Below, piece by piece: positions 58,043 to 64,000 of a DNA stretch of 64,000 nt (positions are counted from its first letter, which is position 1; each line of letters starts with the position of its first letter). Below the pieces are notes generated by a model. The model was not told the origin of the DNA. It saw only the letters and a program-made list of their open reading frames with translations, and searched no databases. The translations under genes and the position numbers were made by a program. This stretch comes from Alteromonas sp. RKMC-009 (GTDB lineage: Bacteria > Pseudomonadota > Gammaproteobacteria > Enterobacterales > Alteromonadaceae). The DNA is taken from NCBI RefSeq assembly GCF_003584565.2, contig NZ_CP031010.1:4092001-4156000 (forward strand), written 5' to 3'.

Positions 58043-58516
58043 TCACAGATGAGTCAGGGGCATTTCAGTGGAATATTTGATTTGTTCCATAGCAAAACTG
58101 CTGGTGACATCGCTCAAATCGATGCCGGATACCAAGCGCTTGTAGAAGTGATCAAAGCTTTGCATATCAGTAACCAGCACTTTAAGCAGATAATCATACT
58201 CGCCGGACATGCGGTAGAACTCGACCACTTCTTCAAAAGAGGAAGCATGGCGGGCAAACTTGTCCAGCCACTGCGCATCGTGACGGGATGCCTTTACCTG
58301 CACGAACACTGTCATGGTTAAGCCAAGATGCATAGCACTGAGCAGTGCCACACGCTTGCTGATCAGCCCGTCGTTTTGCAGTCTCTGGATGCGGCGCCAG
58401 CACGGTGTCGTCGTCAGCCCCACCTGTTCTGCAATATCGCTTACCGGTGTTTCACTGTTATTCTGTAACGCCGCTAAAATGGCCTTGTCGGTTTTATCCA
58501 GTACTGCTTTTTTCAT
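58043..58516 (-). CDS. Lrp/AsnC family transcriptional regulator
   Basis: A 157-residue regulator. Winged helix at about 5-60 (LDKTDKAILAALQNNSETPV, with GLTTTPCWRRIQRLQNDGLI as recognition region) and a ligand-binding domain with GEYDYLLKVLVTDMQSFDHF. ATG 58516 is the family start; the longer frame to 58699 runs into lysE-coding sequence. It lies between lysE (32 bases downstream of it) and gcdH (138 bases upstream), all on the minus strand, so it may sense an amino acid such as lysine; this is inference. Confidence 0.9.
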   Translation of the reverse strand: MKKAVLDKTDKAILAALQNNSETPVSDIAEQVGLTTTPCWRRIQRLQNDGLISKRVALLSAMHLGLTMTVFVQVKASRHDAQWLDKFARHASSFEEVVEFYRMSGEYDYLLKVLVTDMQSFDHFYKRLVSGIDLSDVTSSFAMEQIKYSTEMPLTHL

Positions 58517-58548
58517 CTGTGGCGTCCCGTATGCGCTGCTTTCGCCTA

Positions 58549-59145
58549 TTATGTCAACCACAGCGCAATTGCCAAGCCTGAAAGCATCACTGCCAGTGAA
58601 GTAAAAAAGCTGTATCGCATTTTCGGGACTTGCAGATATTCGTGGATCACACTGCCAAGTACTGTCCACAAGCTGTTTGCAGCCAGTCCGCTTAAGCAAA
58701 ACACAATGATAAGGGCCAGGCTGTCTGTGACCACACGGTCGGGTGACACAAACTGGCTGTAGGCGGTGATCAACATCAGCCAGGCTTTGGGGTTCAGCGG
58801 GTGTACCAGTATGCCTTTAAAGAATCCCGGGGCAACAGCGCTGGCCCTGCGGGCTTCGGCGTGTCTCACCCGCCACAAGCTGTAAGCAAGATAGAGAATG
58901 TAGAACGTACCGGCCACTTTAATGAACGTCACCATCACAGGAAACTGCTGAAAAACACTTCCTAACCCGACGCAAATCGCCAGGGCATTAATCACAAACC
59001 CTGTTACCACCCCTGCCATTAGCGGCAGCGTGCTGCGTATGCCCAGTTGCACACTGGTGCCCAGCAAGGTCAGATTAGCCGGTCCCGGGGTAAACGTCAT
59101 ACTGACAGCAAACACCACCAGCAAACTCAGATTCTGCAATTCCAT
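58549..59145 (-). CDS. LysE/RhtB family amino acid exporter
   Basis: A 198-residue inner-membrane protein with about six hydrophobic segments. The family start FTPGPANLTLLGTSVQLGIR and the loop LNPKAWLMLITA are clear. AAGAG lies before ATG 59145. Divergent from a MocR-type regulator with 113 bases between, and followed by the Lrp regulator. Exports an amino acid; which one is not evident. Confidence 0.88.
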   Translation of the reverse strand: MELQNLSLLVVFAVSMTFTPGPANLTLLGTSVQLGIRSTLPLMAGVVTGFVINALAICVGLGSVFQQFPVMVTFIKVAGTFYILYLAYSLWRVRHAEARRASAVAPGFFKGILVHPLNPKAWLMLITAYSQFVSPDRVVTDSLALIIVFCLSGLAANSLWTVLGSVIHEYLQVPKMRYSFFTSLAVMLSGLAIALWLT

Positions 59146-59184
59146 TTTCTTTTCTCTTAAACAACGTACTTAACATTACCAACG

Positions 59185-59210
59185 TGATTGATATACTGAT
59201 TGAGCAATCA
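59185..59210. promoter_or_regulatory. Candidate MocR operator between lysE and the MocR gene
   Basis: TGATTGA occurs at 59185-59191 and again at 59197-59203, a 12-base period, and the second copy with the following bases makes the palindrome TGATTG-AG-CAATCA (59197-59210). Direct repeats plus an inverted half-site are usual for MocR/GabR-type regulators, which commonly bind the region between themselves and a divergent gene. Confidence 0.55.
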
Positions 59211-59258
59211 ATAAACACAAAAATATAAATTGTTACCCTATCAATGTGAGAGCAGAAA

Positions 59259-60629
59259 ATGTGGAAACCGACAATTGATGCCACCAGCGACAAAAAGCTC
59301 TACCTGCAAATTTGCGACAGTGTGGCACACGCTATTGTCAGCGGAGAGCTGAAGCGGGGCGAGCAGCTTCCCACCGTGCGGGCACTGTCTGCGCTGTTGA
59401 ATGTTACACCGGGAACCATAAACCGCGCCTTTGATGAAGGAGTGCAGCGGGGAATCATTGAGAAAACACAGGGAAAAGGAACGTTTGTAAAACAGCAAAA
59501 ACAAGGACGGACGATCAGTGCAGCGATGCTCCCCGGACGCAAAGATGTTTTCGACTTCACATTGAATCAGCCGGCCTGCCTGAACATTGAACCCATTCTT
59601 TCAACCCACCTTCAGAACCTTGCCCGTCAGAATGATCCCCGCCTGTGGTCGGTGTACGGCGATACCCGCGGACTGCCGGAACACCGGGAGAGTATGGCGG
59701 ACTGGCTGAATCTGAGAGGAAATAACGCAGACCCGGAGAATCTTTTCCTCCTTGCCGGAGCCCAGCAGGGCTTGTTGTCTTCCCTGATGTTGTTATGCAA
59801 TAAAGGGGACACGGTGATGGTTCAGGAAACCACTTTCCCCGGGATCCGTGCCGTGGCAACACTGCTTGGATTGCAATTGCAGCCAGTGGCCATGGATGAG
59901 TACGGACTCGATCTCAACGACTTCAAAGCACGGTGCAAGCAGGCCACCAGCCAGGTGCTGGTTATTCTGCCGACAGCGCACAATCCAACCGGAAAAACCC
60001 TCTCTCAAAGTCACCGGGAAAAGCTGGTGAAAATTGCCCGCAAATATGACATTTATCTGGTGGAAGACGATATCTATCTGCATGCAGAACCGGTTGTGTC
60101 ACTGCAACAGCTTGCGCCAGAACGCACTTTTCACGTGTCGGGGTTTTCCAAATGTGTCGCACCGGCGTTAAGGGCCGGCATGCTGGTTTGCCCGCCACAG
60201 TTTACCGGTAGTCTGGCACGGGTAATACAGGCGCAGAACTGGTTTACACCGCCGGTAACTACCGAACTGGCTCACAGGCTTTATACAAGCGGCGATGCCG
60301 TCGCCATTGAGCAGGCCAGACGGGAAGACTGCATAGAACGTATTGCGCTGGTCAAAGCGATTCTGGGCGAAAAACGTATTCAGTACGACCCGGTGAATTT
60401 GCACATCTGGCTGAAACATTCTCCGCGGCTTGATAATGCCGCCGTGATCAGCCGCCTGAACCAGCTGGGTGTTGATGCACTGCCTTCGGTATTCTTCCAT
60501 GTGACAGAAACGTCTTCGGCGCATTTACGTCTTTGTCTGGGCAATCTCAACCCTGAGAACTTACAACAAGGTCTGGAGATTATTGCCAGAGAGCTGAACC
60601 CGTCCTTGCCGGAACGGGCAATCATCTGA
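59259..60629 (+). CDS. MocR-type regulator (GntR helix-turn-helix plus aminotransferase-like domain)
   Basis: A 456-residue regulator. Residues about 10-75 form a GntR winged helix (KLYLQICDSVAHAIVSGELK, LPTVRALSALLNVTPGTINR); the rest is a fold-type I aminotransferase domain with LPTAHNPTGKTLS and the PLP lysine in HVSGFSKCVAPALRAG. Such proteins bind PLP and an amino acid-like effector. Divergent from the LysE exporter, which is the likely target. Confidence 0.92.
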   Translation: MWKPTIDATSDKKLYLQICDSVAHAIVSGELKRGEQLPTVRALSALLNVTPGTINRAFDEGVQRGIIEKTQGKGTFVKQQKQGRTISAAMLPGRKDVFDFTLNQPACLNIEPILSTHLQNLARQNDPRLWSVYGDTRGLPEHRESMADWLNLRGNNADPENLFLLAGAQQGLLSSLMLLCNKGDTVMVQETTFPGIRAVATLLGLQLQPVAMDEYGLDLNDFKARCKQATSQVLVILPTAHNPTGKTLSQSHREKLVKIARKYDIYLVEDDIYLHAEPVVSLQQLAPERTFHVSGFSKCVAPALRAGMLVCPPQFTGSLARVIQAQNWFTPPVTTELAHRLYTSGDAVAIEQARREDCIERIALVKAILGEKRIQYDPVNLHIWLKHSPRLDNAAVISRLNQLGVDALPSVFFHVTETSSAHLRLCLGNLNPENLQQGLEIIARELNPSLPERAII

Positions 60630-60730
60630 TCGCCGTTTGCAGCCCGTCAAAGACCGGCCCGGGCAGTTTCCCGGTTCTCTGCTAACTTTATGTAGTCGAA
60701 AATAAACCCTCAGGGGGAGAAAGAAACTTA

Positions 60731-61786
60731 ATGAACCGGCTTTCTGCACGGAGTTTCCTGCTGGCACTGATTGCAGTAGCGTCACTGGCCAGTATTGTCC
60801 TGTTTGTCCCCTGGACTTTCCTGGGCTCGAAAATGGCGCCGTTACCCGCCAGCATCTCAGGGCAAGTCGACAATTCCCCGGCTCTTGGCCTCGACGGCAT
60901 GATTGTATACATCGACGAGCAGGGGCAACCACCGGTTACGCTTACCGCCGGCTGGCATAACAAAGAACTCAGACAACCGGCCAGTGGTGATGCCTTCTTT
61001 AAAATTGCCAGTATCAGCAAGCTCTATCTGGCGGTTGTTGCAGTAAAACTGGCAGCTCAACATCAGCTGGAGCTTGATAACACTCTGGTGGACTATCTGC
61101 CGGACATGGCCGCAGATATCCCGGGCGCAGAAGATATTACCGTGCGCATGTTACTTCAGCACCGTTCAGGCATACCGGATTATATTGATGCTGATGGCTT
61201 CGACTGGTTTTCCCCGCCAACGTCGCCGGCAGATTTGCTTAGCCTGGTAAAAAGTCGCCCCTTAGCGTTTACGCCCGGCACGCGCTACAGCTATTCGAAC
61301 AGTAACTATGTCATCGTTGCCGCCATAATCGACCGGGTGTCCGGCAAAAGTTACCGTGAACTCATTGAGGAAAAAATCCTCCGGCCTCTTAAACTGGAAA
61401 ATACCTTTTTTTCGTCAAAAGAAGTGAATATGGCAAGACTGATGAGCGGTTACATTAAAGGACTGGATGTAGACGTGAAACCCGTGTGGTTTACCGGTGC
61501 AAGCAGCGAAATGGTTTCCACTGCGGCTGACACCGGCAAATTTATCAGGGCTCTGAACAACGGTTCGCTGCTCACATCACAGGAGCAACGCATTTACGGC
61601 TCAGTCTATGAATTCGGCCATACGGGTTTACTACCCGGTTACAGCAGCATTGCAAGGTATCATCAGGACATCGATACCGTAGTGGTTCAGTTTGTCAATA
61701 ATAGCGGCGATGACACATGGGCGTTGAGCGAAGCCAATTACGACCGTGTGGTTGCGATCATCCGCAACCGGCGTAAAGAAAATTAA
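60731..61786 (+). CDS. Serine hydrolase of the class C beta-lactamase/penicillin-binding family
   Basis: A 351-residue exported or membrane-anchored protein with an N-terminal hydrophobic segment (about 9-30). The catalytic SxxK is SISK in FKIASISKLYLAV, the YxN motif is YSNSN, and the C-terminal HTG-like motif is FGHTGLLPGYSS. The fold covers class C beta-lactamases, D-peptidases and esterases; sequence alone does not show beta-lactam hydrolysis. Stands alone, 100 bases after the MocR gene. Confidence 0.85.
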   Translation: MNRLSARSFLLALIAVASLASIVLFVPWTFLGSKMAPLPASISGQVDNSPALGLDGMIVYIDEQGQPPVTLTAGWHNKELRQPASGDAFFKIASISKLYLAVVAVKLAAQHQLELDNTLVDYLPDMAADIPGAEDITVRMLLQHRSGIPDYIDADGFDWFSPPTSPADLLSLVKSRPLAFTPGTRYSYSNSNYVIVAAIIDRVSGKSYRELIEEKILRPLKLENTFFSSKEVNMARLMSGYIKGLDVDVKPVWFTGASSEMVSTAADTGKFIRALNNGSLLTSQEQRIYGSVYEFGHTGLLPGYSSIARYHQDIDTVVVQFVNNSGDDTWALSEANYDRVVAIIRNRRKEN

Positions 61787-61819
61787 GCCTTCAGCCTTCA
61801 TCACCGCTGCTCAGTAACT

Positions 61820-62605
61820 TTACCCCGCCAGTAATATGGTCAGCTCCTGGGCACCGAACATCACAATTTCAAATGCAATCAGAATGATGATGATCCATTC
61901 CAGAAACGAGGAGTGCTTGTGCTTCAGCTCATCAGCCAGCATCTCAAACAATTCATGAATCACATTCAGTTTGTTCGACAGTAAATCGACTCTCGGACGA
62001 ATATCCAGATATTTCATTGTGGCATTATAGGCGTCTTCGAACTCAGGGTATTCCCAGAAGAATTCCGGCGTATCAAGCAAACCATAGTGCAGAAAAATAT
62101 CGCTTTTGGTACTGAAAAGATGACCACGAATGCTGGCCAGCTTCTGTCTGCTCAGATTAATTTTACCTGATTCAGCCAGTGCCTTAGGTAAATACGCATA
62201 TTGCTGAATAGTCTTTTCCGCCTGATACTCATACTGATTCAGTTTGGTAGACTGCGCCAGCGCATGACTGACAGCCAGTCGCAACAATGCTTCACCGGCC
62301 GGAAGGGAAATCAGGTCGCCCTGCAGTTTGAGTAACTCAGCCCCGGTGTTAAACCGCACATGCTCCTGATGCTCACAGGAAAGGGCATCACTGCTGATTT
62401 GCAGGCGATGTAAGAACGCCAGACGTTCGTCTTCGTCCACGCCCCAAAATACCAGCACGCCGTAGTCAAACAGCCATCCTTCTCCGCCCGGCAGCGGCAA
62501 ATGCACAGCATCCCGGTAGCGTGTTCCGTGCTGAGACTGGCTTATTGTTGTGGTGTCAGATTCTGATAGTACATACACTGAAACCCGATCATTTGAGAAA
62601 TCCAT
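61820..62605 (-). CDS. RMD1/YagE family (DUF155) membrane protein
   Basis: A 261-residue protein ending in one hydrophobic segment (FLEWIIIILIAFEIVMFG) near the C terminus, the layout of the RMD1/DUF155 family related to yeast Rmd1 and mitochondrial Rmnd1. The core includes WLFDYGVLVFWGVDEDERL and an FWEYPEFEDAYNATMKYLDI segment typical of the family. ATG 62605 has GGAAG five bases upstream and is preferred over a GTG at 62662. Bacterial function unknown. Confidence 0.75.
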   Translation of the reverse strand: MDFSNDRVSVYVLSESDTTTISQSQHGTRYRDAVHLPLPGGEGWLFDYGVLVFWGVDEDERLAFLHRLQISSDALSCEHQEHVRFNTGAELLKLQGDLISLPAGEALLRLAVSHALAQSTKLNQYEYQAEKTIQQYAYLPKALAESGKINLSRQKLASIRGHLFSTKSDIFLHYGLLDTPEFFWEYPEFEDAYNATMKYLDIRPRVDLLSNKLNVIHELFEMLADELKHKHSSFLEWIIIILIAFEIVMFGAQELTILLAG

Positions 62606-62827
62606 ACTGGCTTCCGACTGGTTAAAAAACGGGCTGATTATGCGCTCAATTTCAGTTATCACCTAGAAATATAAATCATTAATTTTCATGCGTTTACGAT
62701 ACTTAAAGCTGATATCCAGTATGTTCTCTCTGTCACCTCATTGCACGGTCACCTTTTTCTCCGGTAATTGATTTTGTCACCGTCACTGACTTACTATGAA
62801 ATACCTGACAAATTACGAGCGTTAATT

Positions 62828-63001
62828 ATGAAAAAAGCTGTTTTCGCATTGATTGCATTAACTTTTACCCTGGCCGGTTGCGCCCCGGAAGTTGGCTCAA
62901 AAGCCTGGTGTGCTGATATGAAAGAAAAACCTAAAGGCGACTGGACGGCAAACGAAGCCGGCGACTTTGCCAAACACTGTCTGTTCAGCGACGACGATTA
63001 A
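62828..63001 (+). CDS. DUF3012 family lipoprotein
   Basis: A 57-residue lipoprotein. Lipobox TLAGC at residues 14-18, then the DUF3012 pattern EVGSKAWCADMKEKPKGDWT and DFAKHCLF with two further cysteines. ATG 62828 begins the signal peptide; the frame to 62768 is an extension. Common in marine Gammaproteobacteria; function unknown. Confidence 0.8.
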   Translation: MKKAVFALIALTFTLAGCAPEVGSKAWCADMKEKPKGDWTANEAGDFAKHCLFSDDD

Positions 63002-63354
63002 TCATTAATCCCCTTTAACCAGCGGATTGCTGAGCGGTCACCGGCAATCCGATGTCATCCTGCCGGGCCGGTATCTGACACTGCCCGGCCTTATCCCCTG
63101 CACTTACGTTCTCTCTCTATACTTAACTCTGGCACGGTTCGTGGACTATTTACTCCGGAATATGAGTATTTCTGAATACCGTATCTACCGGATTCCGGAA
63201 AACTGTTTATTCCAATCAAAGGCTTAGCCTTATGCATCACAATTTATATTTTGCAGTAACCAGCGCAGATCTTTTCCGGTTTGTTTGACATGTGTCGCTA
63301 AACACCGACAACGTCACAACGGAAACAGCACCGCGAACGGTATTTGGGGACACG
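63002..63354. other. Intergenic region before the macrodomain gene
   Basis: 353 bases without a supported gene. Two inverted repeats follow the lipoprotein gene: CGGATTGC (63023-63030) / GCAATCCG (63044-63051) and GCCGGGC (63062-63068) / GCCCGGC (63083-63089). Neither has a T run; they may still end or stabilise the short lipoprotein mRNA. Further on, nothing recognisable. Confidence 0.5.
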
Positions 63355-63858
63355 ATGGCAAGGATCAGGGTTATTGACGGCGATATTACGCAACTGGAAG
63401 TGGATGCCGTCGTAAATGCAGCGAATCCAACGCTGCTGGGCGGTGGCGGCGTTGATGGTGCAATCCACCATGCTGCAGGACCGGAGCTTTTTGAGTATTG
63501 CAAAGCAGTTGGCGGATGTAAAACCGGTCAGGCTGTTTTGACACCGGGTTTTAATCTTAAAGCGCCGTATATTATTCATACCGTGGGGCCGGTATGGCGC
63601 GGCGGCATGAACCATGAAAGTGACTTGCTTTCCAAGTGCTACCGGAACAGTTTACGCCTGGCAAGTCAGAATAACATTCAAACCATTGCTTTTCCGGCGA
63701 TAAGTTGCGGCATTTACGGATATCCGGTGAATTTAGCCTGCGAGGTTGCGTTGGGTTCCATCCGCTTTCACGCCAGCGGAACAGCACTGCCCCACACCAT
63801 TTATCTGGTGTGTTTTGGTGAGGAAGTTAAATCAGGGTTCCGTCAGCTTCTGGGCTGA
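63355..63858 (+). CDS. ymdB: Macrodomain protein, O-acetyl-ADP-ribose deacetylase type
   Basis: A 167-residue single macrodomain. DITQLEVDAVVNAANPTLLG, GGGVDGAIHHAAGP and the later PAISCGIYGYP form the ADP-ribose-binding loops as in E. coli YmdB, which removes acetyl from O-acetyl-ADP-ribose and affects RNase III. ATG 63355 has GGGGA upstream and matches family N-termini; the frame to 63292 is rejected. Confidence 0.92.
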   Translation: MARIRVIDGDITQLEVDAVVNAANPTLLGGGGVDGAIHHAAGPELFEYCKAVGGCKTGQAVLTPGFNLKAPYIIHTVGPVWRGGMNHESDLLSKCYRNSLRLASQNNIQTIAFPAISCGIYGYPVNLACEVALGSIRFHASGTALPHTIYLVCFGEEVKSGFRQLLG

Positions 63859-63941
63859 CTACGACTGGCTGGTAAGACTGGCTGGTATGACTAAATACGC
63901 CGGGTAAAACACGCACTGGTAACATCGCATTCACACAAATG

Positions 63942-64000
63942 CTAAAAGTCGTAAAGATTGCGCACCAGCACCAGCCCCAGCAGACTGTACAAATAAAAAA
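63942..64000 (-). CDS. C-terminal end of a membrane protein gene (truncated by window edge)
   Basis: On the minus strand an open frame enters from the right edge and ends at TAG 63942-63944. The 18 visible codons read FYLYSLLGLVLVRNLYDF, a hydrophobic stretch compatible with a last membrane helix. Too little is present to name a family, and the call rests on composition only. Confidence 0.35.
   Translation of the reverse strand, partial: FYLYSLLGLVLVRNLYDF

Noticed and set aside
60731..61786. Antibiotic-resistance beta-lactamase
   Set aside because: The SxxK/YxN fold is shared by D-peptidases and esterases, and the protein has no close match that I can recall to a resistance enzyme, so I call it only a serine hydrolase.
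1..64000. CRISPR arrays, prophage, insertion sequences, integrons
   Set aside because: No regularly spaced repeats, transposase, integrase or phage structural gene was seen; gene order is that of a core chromosome.

Overview
The window looks like chromosomal DNA of a marine gammaproteobacterium of the order Alteromonadales, most probably Alteromonas or a close relative. The evidence is the contiguous tRNA-Trp, secE-nusG-rplKAJL-rpoBC and rpsLG-fusA-tuf block, a MotX component of a sodium-driven polar flagellar motor, a CrbR-like regulator beside acs, FolE/FolM and a DUF3012 lipoprotein. This placement is inferred from gene content and protein similarity recalled from memory; no database search was run. 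No phage, insertion sequence, CRISPR array or integron was seen.

Layout. 1-8400: the 3' end of a RimK-type zinc protease gene, then an acetate block on the minus strand (porin, acetyl-CoA synthetase, LuxR-type response regulator), a Na/phosphate cotransporter, a Tas-like aldo/keto reductase and a membrane sensor with no output domain. 8600-25500: the transcription/translation superoperons on the minus strand, with visible terminators, an L10 leader, an rplL-rpoB attenuator and tRNA-Trp. 25700-33600: a minus-strand run with an ABC exporter, an RraA-like protein, DbpA, a tandem solute-binding protein, PyrC, a PhnA-like protein and lipocalin Blc. 33700-40000: a YdhF-like reductase, GloA2, then a sucrose module (fructokinase, MFS permease, divergent amylosucrase) and a small zinc-ribbon protein. 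40000-43700: divergent folE/folM (pterins) and aguA-aguB (agmatine to putrescine). 43700-50100: a four-gene DNA repair cluster (PdeM phosphoesterase, Lhr helicase, exonuclease, ATP-dependent ligase). 50100-56700: motX, a TIGR02647 protein, ubiD-fre, an M28 peptidase, a periplasmic binding protein and a 51-residue ORF. 56700-64000: glutaryl-CoA dehydrogenase, Lrp regulator, LysE exporter, divergent MocR regulator, a serine hydrolase, an RMD1-family membrane protein, a DUF3012 lipoprotein, a macrodomain protein and the tail of another gene.

How parts fit together. The acs and porin promoters share a near-palindromic GACTTTGGTC box placed 14-16 bases upstream of a candidate -10, and a LuxR-type regulator lies just downstream of acs, which suggests one acetate regulon. 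The sucrose module has a LacI-type operator inside its promoter and an inverted copy of the half-site facing the permease, but no regulator gene nearby. The repair cluster is arranged as two divergent pairs. The LysE/MocR intergenic region carries TGATTGA direct repeats typical in style of MocR operators.

Many gene starts were moved inward from the longest reading frame because Shine-Dalgarno sequences, signal peptides or family N-termini fit a later codon; each case is stated in its entry.
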